Positions 43,132-50,851 of a stretch of 64,000 bases of DNA are shown here, piece by piece (the first letter of the stretch is position 1; each line of letters opens with the position of its first letter). The notes beneath the pieces were generated by a model. That model saw nothing but the letters and a program-made list of their open reading frames with translations, did no database searches and was not told the DNA's origin. The position numbers and the translations under genes were made by a program. This stretch comes from Bryobacter sp. (lineage in GTDB: Bacteria > Acidobacteriota > Terriglobia > Bryobacterales > Bryobacteraceae), in assembly GCA_022843625.1 (NCBI GenBank), contig JALHNH010000021.1, positions 41,624 to 105,623 on the forward strand, in the 5' to 3' direction.

Positions 43132-43764
43132 ATGGCACTGACACGTCGTCAAAAAGATCTTCTGGATTTTCTGGCAACCTTCATCGAGAAGCACGGCTAT
43201 TCGCCGAGCTACGAAGAGATTGCATCTGGAATGGATCTCACCTCTCTTGCGACGGTTCACAAGCATATCCATTCGCTGGAAACCAAAGGCTATCTAAAGC
43301 GCGGCTTCAATCAGAGTCGCTCGCTCGAGATTGCCCCTAAATATCTCGATGAACGTCGCAGTTATTCCGGTACCCCCGCAATGCCCGATCTCGAAGTGCC
43401 ACTGCTCGGCCGTATTGCCGCCGGCATGCCCGTCGAGAGCGTAGCCAATCAGGAAACTCTTGCTTTCAAAGACTTTATGGGCGACGAATCAACCTACGCA
43501 CTGCAAGTGCGTGGCGACTCAATGATTGAAGACCACATCTGCAGTGGAGATTTTGTTTTGGTTGAGAAAGTCCAATCCGTTCGCAATGGGGACATTGTAG
43601 TTGCCCTGGTGGATGGCATGGAGACCACCCTCAAGCGTTTTTACCGTGAGCCGGGTGAGATGATTCGACTTCAGCCTGCCAACTCCACGATGGAGCCCAT
43701 CATGGTGCCTCAACAAATTGTCAGTGTTCAAGGCCGCGTCTTAGCCGTTTTGCGAAAGTATTAA
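43132..43764 (+). CDS. lexA: SOS repressor LexA
   Basis: 210 residues. Winged-helix DNA-binding domain ~1-65 (YEEIASGMDLTSLATVHKHIHSLETKGYL) and S24 autoprotease domain: cleavage site A97-G98, nucleophile S130 (VRGDSM) and general base K168 (TTLKRFY). Represses DNA-damage genes and cleaves itself when RecA is activated. It has a candidate operator and a leaderless promoter directly upstream. The 3' end overlaps the convergent membrane-protein gene by 4 bases. Confidence 0.97.
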   Translation: MALTRRQKDLLDFLATFIEKHGYSPSYEEIASGMDLTSLATVHKHIHSLETKGYLKRGFNQSRSLEIAPKYLDERRSYSGTPAMPDLEVPLLGRIAAGMPVESVANQETLAFKDFMGDESTYALQVRGDSMIEDHICSGDFVLVEKVQSVRNGDIVVALVDGMETTLKRFYREPGEMIRLQPANSTMEPIMVPQQIVSVQGRVLAVLRKY

Positions 43765-44072
43765 CTTCGGCTTGCCATCACAAGGCAAACCATATTCCAT
43801 ACGATCAGCACTGCGTAGAAGATATTGACTTTCGCTAGAAGCAACTCCCTTTGGCTTTTGATACAGTAAACAGCAAAACAAAGAGCTAGTAGCTTAACTG
43901 CAAGTAAACCGCTAACGGGGTTTGGAGCCATGCTCATAGACCAGCGGACGACTGGATTTGCCTCACCTACCCCATGCGATAGGAATGCTGCAGTGCTCAG
44001 CAGGTCCAGCGCCTGCAGATATGCAAATTGCACAAACTGACTCGATTGGAAGAAACCAGCAAGTGTATTCAT
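43761..44072 (-). CDS. DUF5658-like small membrane protein
   Basis: 103 residues from ATG 44072; the frame is open to 44195, but that part crosses hydrophilic sequence without homology. Three hydrophobic helices with the family pattern LQALDLLSTAAFLSHGVGEANPVVRW, then LLAVKLLALCFAVYCI and VNIFYAVLIVWNMVCLV. Function unknown. Located downstream of the two Flp pilin genes, separated from them by a terminator. Confidence 0.72.
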   Translation of the reverse strand: MNTLAGFFQSSQFVQFAYLQALDLLSTAAFLSHGVGEANPVVRWSMSMAPNPVSGLLAVKLLALCFAVYCIKSQRELLLAKVNIFYAVLIVWNMVCLVMASRS

Positions 44073-44180
44073 TGAATGGGACGATTCTTGATGCAAGCCT
44101 ATCCAAGATGTCCTAACGCCGTCTATACCAAAGAGTTGGCTTTTAACAGTACAAAGTCCTAACAGTACTTTTGTAAACAG

Positions 44181-44211
44181 AAAGAGGCCGAGCACTAGGC
44201 TCGGCCTCTTT
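44181..44211 (-). terminator. Intrinsic terminator after flp1
   Basis: 12-bp arms AAAGAGGCCGAG / CTCGGCCTCTTT around a 7-base loop, 25 bases past the flp1 stop. Both ends are U-rich when transcribed, so it may work in both directions. Confidence 0.85.
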
Positions 44212-44235
44212 CAACAAACGATTGGTTCAGACAGA

Positions 44236-44427
44236 CTAGGATGCGGCTGCTGAGGTTACGCTGGCGACCTTCGTGAAGATCGTGCTGATGCTGGTTGAAA
44301 CACCAGGCATGATAGCGCCGGCGGCTACGGCTACGAAGCCGGCCATCAACGCGTATTCGATCAGGTCCTGACCTTTGGTGTCCTTGACGATGCGGAGGTT
44401 CCACACCAGATTCTTGAGCTTGTTCAT
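44236..44427 (-). CDS. flp1: Flp/Fap-type type IVb pilin, copy 1
   Basis: 63 residues. A 19-residue leader ends in G19, followed by Q-D-L-I-E24-Y25, the Flp cleavage motif G/xxxxEY, then a hydrophobic helix (ALMAGFVAVAAGAIMPGV). Flp pilins are processed by a TadV-type peptidase and form tight-adherence pili. Differs from copy 2 at only two residues (V14/I14, A60/E60). AGGAG lies 9 bases before ATG. No tad assembly genes occur in the window. Confidence 0.92.
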   Translation of the reverse strand: MNKLKNLVWNLRIVKDTKGQDLIEYALMAGFVAVAAGAIMPGVSTSISTIFTKVASVTSAAAS

Positions 44428-44475
44428 TGTTTTTCTCTCCTCTTCAATTTGCAGTGCCTTGGCTCTACATTGATA

Positions 44476-44489
44476 AGAGTAACGGTACT
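44476..44489 (-). promoter_or_regulatory. Conserved element upstream of flp1
   Basis: A 14-base string identical to one upstream of flp2 (45069-45082), each about 50 bases before the start codon, embedded in otherwise diverged sequence. Read on the minus strand it is AGTACCGTTACTCT and contains the near-palindrome GTACCGTTAC. Likely promoter or activator site shared by both genes. Confidence 0.5.
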
Positions 44490-44776
44490 TGGGTTTGTCT
44501 CAAATCCGCAAAATGCCTTAGATACCAACTAGGAATTGACTGATTTTTCGCTTAAGGTGTCGATAGTCCCATCTCTCGAATCAACCGTGGAATCATCCAT
44601 ATGATTCAAAACAGGAGCCTTATCTACGTCCTAGGATGGCTCAGGGTTTCGTTGCGATTTTTCCTTAAAATTTCGTGCTCGCTTTTGTTCACTTTTTCAA
44701 GTACTGGATCTATCGCAAACTCCGATTTCGGCCTTTCTTGCTCTCCTTATCGGCATGCTTTCGATCAGACGCAAAA
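44490..44776. other. Long non-coding stretch between the flp genes
   Basis: The interval 44428-44828 (about 400 bases) contains no convincing gene. Recognised parts are the flp1 ribosome binding site, the shared element at 44476-44489 and the flp2 terminator. In between there is only a 7-bp inverted repeat GAATCAT-CCAT-ATGATTC at 44590-44607, of unknown meaning. Confidence 0.5.
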
Positions 44777-44777
44777 G

Positions 44778-44799
44778 GGCCCATCCCGAAGGATGGGCC
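44778..44799 (-). terminator. Intrinsic terminator after flp2
   Basis: 9-bp arms GGCCCATCC / GGATGGGCC closing a tetraloop that reads TTCG on the minus strand, followed by CTTTT. It lies 30 bases past the flp2 stop. Confidence 0.88.
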
Positions 44800-44828
44800 T
44801 CTCGCGAAAACTAAAACTAAAACGTTTG

Positions 44829-45020
44829 TTAGGAAGCGGCTTCTGAAGTGACGCTGGCAACCTTGGTAAAGATGGTGCTGATGCTGGTCGAAACGCCAGG
44901 CATGATTGCACCAGCTGCGACAGCCACAAAACCGGCCATCAACGCGTATTCGATCAGGTCCTGCCCTTTGGTGTCCTTGATAATTCGCAGGTTCCACACC
45001 AGGTTCTTGAGTTTGTTCAT
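44829..45020 (-). CDS. flp2: Flp/Fap-type type IVb pilin, copy 2
   Basis: 63 residues, same leader and G19/QDLIEY processing site as copy 1, 61 of 63 residues identical. The DNA of the two copies differs at many silent positions, so this is not a very recent duplication. GGAGAGGAG precedes ATG. Each copy has its own upstream element and terminator, so they are separate transcription units that can be expressed independently. Confidence 0.92.
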   Translation of the reverse strand: MNKLKNLVWNLRIIKDTKGQDLIEYALMAGFVAVAAGAIMPGVSTSISTIFTKVASVTSEAAS

Positions 45021-45068
45021 TGTATTAATCTCCTCTCCAATTTGCGATACCTAGGCATCACACTGTCG

Positions 45069-45082
45069 AGAGTAACGGTACT
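45069..45082 (-). promoter_or_regulatory. Conserved element upstream of flp2
   Basis: Same 14-base string as at 44476-44489, about 50 bases upstream of the flp2 start. Confidence 0.5.
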
Positions 45083-45110
45083 CAAGTTTCGATGGAATTA
45101 GGGAATTTCC

Positions 45111-45995
45111 CTATTTGAGACTGGAATACACCTTAGTCTCGTCATGCAGCACTGAGTTGAGTGACCCCTGCCGGTACCCTTCAAGGTCGAGCGTAACGTA
45201 ATGAAAACCAAGGCCCTTAAAGATCGAAGTGACCTGAGATGCAAACCTTAGATCGAGTGCCTTTTCCAGCTCCTCAGGTGCAATCTCGATACGAACCAAA
45301 TTATCGTGGTACCTCACCCGAAACTGCCGGAAGCCCAGCGCTTTCAGTGCCTCTTCACCCTCTTCCACCACACGAATCCGCTCCGGGGTAACCTGCGTAC
45401 CATAGGGAATCCGCGAAGAAAGGCATGCCGCAGCTGGCCGATCCCAGGTTTCGAGACTCGCACGCAGCGACAATTCCCGAATTTCCGCCTTCGACAAGCC
45501 GGCATCCACTAGTGGCGCCTTCACCTGATGGATCTTAGCCGCACTCTGCCCCGGGCGATAATCCCCCAGGTCATCCGTATTGACGCCATATACTATATGT
45601 TCAAATCCACGATCAGCCGCAATCTGGTCCATCACCCGGAACAACTCATCCTTGCAGTGAAAGCAGCGATCCGGATTGTTGGCAACATAGGCTGGATTCT
45701 CAAACTCATTGGTCGGAATCATTTCGTGCACAATTCCATGCCCCCTGGCGAAATCCACCGCATCCCGCTTGTGAGACTCCGGGATCGACGGGGAGTCTGC
45801 CGTGATCGCAATCGCCTCATTCCCAAGCGCCTGCTTGGCGGCCCAAGCCAGATAAGCCGAATCGGTGCCGCCCGAATAAGCAATCAATACTCGCTTCATA
45901 TCGCGAAGTAGCCCTATCAGCCGTTCTTCTTTTGAAGCCAGGAGAACAGGGTCGAGCTTGGGAGTTGTGCCTTGGATGGCGACCAGCGATGCCAT
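45111..45995 (-). CDS. larE: ATP-dependent sacrificial sulfur transferase LarE
   Basis: 294 residues. PP-loop ATP pyrophosphatase motif S41-G-G-T-D-S46 and the LarE core (YGVNTDDLGDYRPGQ, PLVDAGLSKAEIRELS). C191 in AACLSSRIPYG corresponds to the cysteine whose sulfur is donated; C111 and C114 form an extra CFHC pair. LarE inserts two sulfurs into the nickel-pincer cofactor of lactate racemase-type enzymes. larB, larC and larA are not in the window. ATG is six bases from a perfect TATAAT. Confidence 0.93.
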   Translation of the reverse strand: MASLVAIQGTTPKLDPVLLASKEERLIGLLRDMKRVLIAYSGGTDSAYLAWAAKQALGNEAIAITADSPSIPESHKRDAVDFARGHGIVHEMIPTNEFENPAYVANNPDRCFHCKDELFRVMDQIAADRGFEHIVYGVNTDDLGDYRPGQSAAKIHQVKAPLVDAGLSKAEIRELSLRASLETWDRPAAACLSSRIPYGTQVTPERIRVVEEGEEALKALGFRQFRVRYHDNLVRIEIAPEELEKALDLRFASQVTSIFKGLGFHYVTLDLEGYRQGSLNSVLHDETKVYSSLK

Positions 45996-46001
45996 CCCAC
46001 T

Positions 46002-46007
46002 ATTATA
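46002..46007 (-). promoter_or_regulatory. -10 element (TATAAT) of larE, leaderless
   Basis: Perfect consensus TATAAT on the minus strand, exactly six bases before ATG 45995. Only weak -35 similarity upstream. Confidence 0.68.
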
Positions 46008-46105
46008 TGGGCCTGACTTGTGCTAATTTTGGGGTAAGTTTCGCCTCTGCCTGATATTGCCTATTTTCAACCGCTAGCTTGGCACCCCGACGCAGGTAGA
46101 CCCCG

Positions 46106-46125
46106 CGCGTGAGGATCATCACGCG
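46106..46125. promoter_or_regulatory. Inverted repeat upstream of rsgA
   Basis: CGCGTGA-GGATCA-TCACGCG, perfect 7-bp arms, ending 15 bases before the rsgA ATG. It is either an operator or an mRNA hairpin close to the ribosome binding region. Confidence 0.45.
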
Positions 46126-46140
46126 AATAGGCAAACTCAA

Positions 46141-47160
46141 ATGAATCTCATTTCTATTGGCTGGCGTGAATCGTTTGCGCAACAGCTGCTTTCTTTTCCC
46201 GACTGTATCGCTGGCCGCGTGGCCCTCACTCATCGGGAGCGTTTTGTTGTTTGGACAGAGGCTGGAGAAATTGAGGCCGCCCCAAGCGGTCGTGTTCGGC
46301 AGACCGTAGGCCTTTGGCCGACAACCGGCGACTGGGTCGCACTCCGCCCGGGAGGCTCAATCGAAGCTGTGCTCGAACGTCAAACAGCTATCGTTCGAAA
46401 GCAACCAGGCAAGGCAAGGACAGAGCAAGTCCTTGCGGCCAACCTTGATGTCCTCTTTGTTGTCGCCGGACTCGACCATGACTTCAACCCCCGACGGATT
46501 GAAAGATATCTCCTCCTTGCCCAGGAAGGTGGTGTAAGGCCTGTGCTGATCCTCAACAAAGCTGATCTCCTTGAAGACCCTTCCGAACTCCTAAGCCAGG
46601 CAAGGGTCCTCGCTGGAGCTTGTCCCGTAATCGTTATGAGTGCACAGTCCGGTTTAGGCGTAGAAGAGCTTGAGAACTATGTCAGCATCGGCGAAACTGC
46701 TGCGCTGGCTGGATCTTCGGGTGTAGGAAAATCTACGATGCTCAACCGCTTGATGGGCGTTGAGCGACAGACCACGCAGGAAGTGCGAGACCACGACAGC
46801 CGAGGCATGCACACTACCTCATCGAGGGAGCTCTTTTTGCTGCCTCAGGGCTGGCTGCTGATGGATCTGCCAGGCATTCGCGAATTGCAACTGGTGAGCG
46901 GAGTAGAAAGTGTCCCGGATGTATTCGATGACGTGGAAGCTGCCGCAAAACGCTGCCGTTTTCGCAACTGCAACCACGAGCAGGAAAAAGGCTGCGCTGT
47001 CGTTGGCACCATCGATCCGGCCCGGATTTCTGCTTTCCACAAGCTCAAAAAGGAAGCCGCACACGCAGAACGCCAGGTCGATCAAGTGGCCGCACTCAAA
47101 GAGAAAAAGCGATTGAAGGTGATCCACAAAGCCATGCGCGACACCGACGACTGGGATTGA
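46141..47160 (+). CDS. rsgA: Ribosome-assembly GTPase RsgA
   Basis: 339 residues. N-terminal OB fold, circularly permuted GTPase with G4 (LNKADLL), then G1 (GSSGVGKSTM) and G3 (DLPG), and the C-terminal zinc knuckle C-R-F-R-N-C-N-H-x5-C. RsgA tests maturation of the 30S subunit late in assembly. ATG has no good ribosome binding site; a hairpin-forming repeat lies just upstream. Confidence 0.95.
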   Translation: MNLISIGWRESFAQQLLSFPDCIAGRVALTHRERFVVWTEAGEIEAAPSGRVRQTVGLWPTTGDWVALRPGGSIEAVLERQTAIVRKQPGKARTEQVLAANLDVLFVVAGLDHDFNPRRIERYLLLAQEGGVRPVLILNKADLLEDPSELLSQARVLAGACPVIVMSAQSGLGVEELENYVSIGETAALAGSSGVGKSTMLNRLMGVERQTTQEVRDHDSRGMHTTSSRELFLLPQGWLLMDLPGIRELQLVSGVESVPDVFDDVEAAAKRCRFRNCNHEQEKGCAVVGTIDPARISAFHKLKKEAAHAERQVDQVAALKEKKRLKVIHKAMRDTDDWD

Positions 47161-47174
47161 TCGCGATTCGATTT

Positions 47175-48248
47175 CTAGCGGTAATTTCCGGTATGCCCCA
47201 ACGAATATCGCCCAGGCTGCGGGAAGATGCAGAGGCCATGAGGGCCGCGTCCTACCTTCACCCGATCGGTCAACTGTCCTGTCGTCGTATCAAAGCCGTA
47301 GATCTCGTGGTGATATCGGCCTGACACCCAGAACATCTTCCCGTCCGCCGACACCCCACCCATATCGGGCGAACCACCACCCGGGATCTTCCAAAGTGCC
47401 ACCAGCTTGCGGGTCGCAAAGTCCATTACAGAGACCGTGCCTTCACCGCGATTGGTGATGTAGAGCTGCTTTGTATCGCGGCTCGGATAAAGCCCGTGGC
47501 AACCCTTGCCCGTCGCAATAAACTCGGTCTTCTTGAAGCTATCGCCGTCGATCACATGCATCCCGTGGCTCATCATGTCGGCCACATAAAACGTCTTCCC
47601 GTCCGGCCCCACTCGCGTATCCTGCGGCATCGCACCAGTAGTCAGCGAGATGCTGCCAAGCACCTTGAAATTCACCATGTCGATCTTCAGAATCTCAGCT
47701 GAGAACTCACACGATGCAATCATATACTTGCCGTCTGCCGAGTAATCGGCATGATTTACGCCCTTGCAGGGCACGTTGATCGACTTCACCAGCTTCAATG
47801 TCTGCGGATCTCGCAAGTCGATCCGTCGCAACCGCTCCGCCATCACCACCATGTACTTGCCATCGGCCGTGTAATACATGTTGTAAGGGTCGGCTACTTT
47901 GTGAATCGTCATCAGTTTGCCCGTCATCGGGTCGATTTCAGCCAGCGTGTTATTCAGGTCGTTGGTCGCAAAAATCCGCGTCATGTCCCACGACGGCACC
48001 ACGTGTTGCGGCTCGACATTCTTCCCTTTGCCAACGCTAAACTTCTCGACAATCTTTTTGGTCGCCGGGTCATAAACCCACACCGTGTTGTCACGAGTGT
48101 GCGGGATATAGATTCGCGAAGGATAACGCTGAACGCCCGGCTTAAACTTGCCGGGCGTCGTTTCAGAATAAATATTCTTCGAGTCAATTACCGGGGGCAT
48201 CTGCGCATAGAGCGCGAATGCCCCGATCATCAGGATTGTGAGTCGCAT
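47175..48248 (-). CDS. Secreted YVTN-type beta-propeller protein
   Basis: 357 residues. Signal peptide 1-15 (LMIGAFALYAQ). Repeats such as RIYIPHTRDNTVWVYDPATKKIV and QLYITNRGEGTVSVMDFATRKLVA are YVTN/YncE-like blades of a seven-bladed propeller. The ligand is unknown. It begins only 3 bases after gyrA, so both are probably on one mRNA, an odd pairing of a secreted protein with gyrase. Confidence 0.87.
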   Translation of the reverse strand: MRLTILMIGAFALYAQMPPVIDSKNIYSETTPGKFKPGVQRYPSRIYIPHTRDNTVWVYDPATKKIVEKFSVGKGKNVEPQHVVPSWDMTRIFATNDLNNTLAEIDPMTGKLMTIHKVADPYNMYYTADGKYMVVMAERLRRIDLRDPQTLKLVKSINVPCKGVNHADYSADGKYMIASCEFSAEILKIDMVNFKVLGSISLTTGAMPQDTRVGPDGKTFYVADMMSHGMHVIDGDSFKKTEFIATGKGCHGLYPSRDTKQLYITNRGEGTVSVMDFATRKLVALWKIPGGGSPDMGGVSADGKMFWVSGRYHHEIYGFDTTTGQLTDRVKVGRGPHGLCIFPQPGRYSLGHTGNYR

Positions 48249-48251
48249 GAA

Positions 48252-50798
48252 CTACTCTTTCGGCGGCGTTGCTTCGGCGGCGTCAGCCACCACTTCGTCG
48301 GATTCCGGAATCACACCGGCGCTGGCTACCTTGTCGCCTTCGGCAATATCGACCAGCTTGACTCCCTGAGCGCTACGTCCGCTCTGGCGAATCTTGGCTG
48401 CCTCGATCCGGATAATCTGACCATCCTTCGTGATAATCATCACGTCTTGGTCTTCGTTCACCGGCATCGTGGCCACAACCTTGCCCGTCTTCTTGGTGAC
48501 CTTCATATTGATCACGCCCTTGACGGCGCGGCCCGAGTGGCGATAGTCGGTGAGCTTGGTGCGCTTGCCCATACCGTTTTCAGAGATCGCAAGCATCAGC
48601 GCAGTCTCATCCACCACTTCAGCCGAGATCAGGTAATCGTCCTTCTCCAGCTTCATCGCGATGACGCCACGAGCCTGACGGCCCATCGAGCGGACTTCTT
48701 CTTCATCAAAGCGAACGGCCATGCCTTCAAGCGATGCAAGGAAGATCTGATTTTTGCCATTAGAGATCTTGGCCGAAATCAGTTCATCGTTATCGTCGAG
48801 AGTGCAGGCAATGATGCCGCGTGCCATCGGATTGTCGAAGTCGGTAAGCTCGGTACGCTTGATCACGCCGTGCTTGGTCACCATAACGATGAACTTGTCG
48901 GCGGTGAAATAACGCACCGGCAGGAAGGCTTTTACTTCTTCATCCGGCTGCAGGTTGATCAGGCCGTTGATGTTTTTGCCCTTCGAGATCGTACCGGCAT
49001 CAGGGATGTTATACACCTTGAGCCAGTAAACACGGCCCTTTGAGGTAAAGATCAGCAGGTAATCGTGGGTGGAGGCGATGATCAGGTGTTCCACCACATC
49101 CTCGGCCCTGGTGCCCATCCCGATACGGCCCTTGCCGCCGCGGGTCTGCCTGCGATAGGTATCGACACTGGTGCGCTTGAGATAGCCGCCACGAGAAACG
49201 GTAACGGCCATGTCCTCTACCTGCACCAGGTCTTCGATATCGATGTCGCCGGAATCTTCCACGATCTGAGTGCGGCGCTCATCGCCGAACTCTTCAATCA
49301 CTTCCAGGAATTCCTTGTGGATTACAGCCTTAAGCACCGATTCCGTGCCCAGGATTTCAAGGTACTCGGCAATCCTGCGCTGGATCTCTTCCAGTTCGTC
49401 GAGGATCTTCTGCTGTTCCATGCCAGTCAGGCGCTGCAGTTGCAGCTCGATGATGGCCTGAGCCTGGCGCTCGGAGAATTCAAACTCGGCAATGATCGTA
49501 TCGCGGGCTTCGCGCGGGCTCTTGGCTGCACGGATGAGTTCAATCAGGCGGTCGAGGTTGTCGAGAGCCTTCTTGAAGCCAACCAAAATATGTTCGCGGT
49601 CGCGAGCCTTCCGCAACAGGAAGTCTGTGCGCCGGCGCACTACTTCTTTACGGTGCTCGATGAAGAGCTTCAGGATCTCGAGCAACTGCAGCTCACGCGG
49701 CTGGCCGTTGACGATGGCCAGCATGATCGCACCGAAATTGGTCTGCATCTGCGTCAGCTTGTAGAGCTGATTGAGGATCACTTCGTGATGCTCGCCCCGC
49801 TTGAGTTCAAGCACGATACGCATGCCGTCGCGGTCGCTTTCGTCGCGTACGTCGGAGATGCCGTCGATCTTCTTCTCGTTCACCAGCGCAGCGATGTCGG
49901 TGATCAGCTTCGCCTTGTTCACCTGATACGGGATCTCGGTGATGATGATGCTCTCGCGGTCTTTGCCTAGTTTTTCGGTAAAGGCCTTGGCCCGCATCTT
50001 GATCGACCCGCGCCCGCGCGAATAACAATCAAAGATGCCAGCGCGGCCGAGTATCAGGCCGCCGGTCGGGAAGTCGGGGCCGGTAATGATGTTGAGCATA
50101 TCGGCCATCGTGATCTTCGGGTTCTCCAGCATGGCGATCAGCCCGTTCATCACTTCCGTCAGGTTGTGAGGCGGGATGTTGGTAGCCATGCCGACGGCAA
50201 TGCCGCCAGAACCGTTGATCAGCAAATTCGGGATGACGGTGGGAAGAAACTCGGGCTCAACTTCAGAGTCGTCAAAGTTCGGCTTGAAATCTACCGTTTC
50301 CTTGTCGATGTCTTCCATCATCATGCTGGCGATTTTTGACAATCGCGCTTCGGTGTAACGCATGGCCGCCGGCGGATCGCCGTCGACAGAACCAAAGTTT
50401 CCCTGGCCATTGATCAACGGGTAGCGCAATGAGAACGGTTGCGCCATACGCACCAGCGCGTCATAGACAGCGCCTTCGCCGTGAGGATGGTACTTGCCCA
50501 AAACGTCGCCGCAGACACGCGCGCACTTGCGCGGTGGCCGGTTCCAGCTCAGGCCCATTTCGTTCATCGAATAGAGAATGCGGCGATGCACTGGCTTCAA
50601 GCCATCTCGCACATCGGGCAAAGCGCGCCCGATGATTACGCTCATCGCGTAATCCAGATAAGACCGCTTCATCTCATCTTCGATATTTATCGGGATGTGA
50701 TTCTTGGGGTTCTCGCCCTGTGGAAGCGTAGATTTGGGGTCATTGCCGCCCGGATCTTTACCGCCCGGGCCCTGTGGGATTTCCGTATCGTTTGCCAA
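48252..50798 (-). CDS. gyrA: DNA gyrase subunit A
   Basis: 848 residues. N-terminal cleavage domain with catalytic Y148 (AAMRY) and C-terminal pinwheel with GyrA boxes (GRQARGVIAMKL, SGRSAQGVKL). With GyrB it introduces negative supercoils. The N-terminus is extended by ~25 Pro/Gly/Asn-rich residues relative to E. coli. The quinolone region reads H-P-H-G-E-G109-A-V-Y-D113: Gly replaces E. coli Ser83, Asp87 is kept. TTG start with TAAAAT six bases upstream. Confidence 0.97.
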   Translation of the reverse strand: MANDTEIPQGPGGKDPGGNDPKSTLPQGENPKNHIPINIEDEMKRSYLDYAMSVIIGRALPDVRDGLKPVHRRILYSMNEMGLSWNRPPRKCARVCGDVLGKYHPHGEGAVYDALVRMAQPFSLRYPLINGQGNFGSVDGDPPAAMRYTEARLSKIASMMMEDIDKETVDFKPNFDDSEVEPEFLPTVIPNLLINGSGGIAVGMATNIPPHNLTEVMNGLIAMLENPKITMADMLNIITGPDFPTGGLILGRAGIFDCYSRGRGSIKMRAKAFTEKLGKDRESIIITEIPYQVNKAKLITDIAALVNEKKIDGISDVRDESDRDGMRIVLELKRGEHHEVILNQLYKLTQMQTNFGAIMLAIVNGQPRELQLLEILKLFIEHRKEVVRRRTDFLLRKARDREHILVGFKKALDNLDRLIELIRAAKSPREARDTIIAEFEFSERQAQAIIELQLQRLTGMEQQKILDELEEIQRRIAEYLEILGTESVLKAVIHKEFLEVIEEFGDERRTQIVEDSGDIDIEDLVQVEDMAVTVSRGGYLKRTSVDTYRRQTRGGKGRIGMGTRAEDVVEHLIIASTHDYLLIFTSKGRVYWLKVYNIPDAGTISKGKNINGLINLQPDEEVKAFLPVRYFTADKFIVMVTKHGVIKRTELTDFDNPMARGIIACTLDDNDELISAKISNGKNQIFLASLEGMAVRFDEEEVRSMGRQARGVIAMKLEKDDYLISAEVVDETALMLAISENGMGKRTKLTDYRHSGRAVKGVINMKVTKKTGKVVATMPVNEDQDVMIITKDGQIIRIEAAKIRQSGRSAQGVKLVDIAEGDKVASAGVIPESDEVVADAAEATPPKE

Positions 50799-50804
50799 AC
50801 TGCT

Positions 50805-50833
50805 ATTTTAGCATTTTGGCGTTTGTTTATCAG
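50805..50833 (-). promoter_or_regulatory. gyrA promoter
   Basis: On the minus strand CTGATA (50828-50833), 17 bases, TAAAAT (50805-50810). The -10 ends six bases before the TTG start codon, predicting a leaderless mRNA that would begin with UUG, which is unusual. Confidence 0.5.
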
Positions 50834-50851
50834 GGTTTAGAATGACTTTGG

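Noticed and set aside
44601..44846. 81-codon plus-strand frame between the pilin genes
   Set aside because: It runs through the flp2 terminator into the pilin gene on the other strand and has no ribosome binding site.
47751..49043. A 430-codon open frame antisense to gyrA and the YVTN gene
   Set aside because: It is His/Arg-rich with no domain, lies opposite two secure genes, and is a typical by-product of GC-rich codon use.
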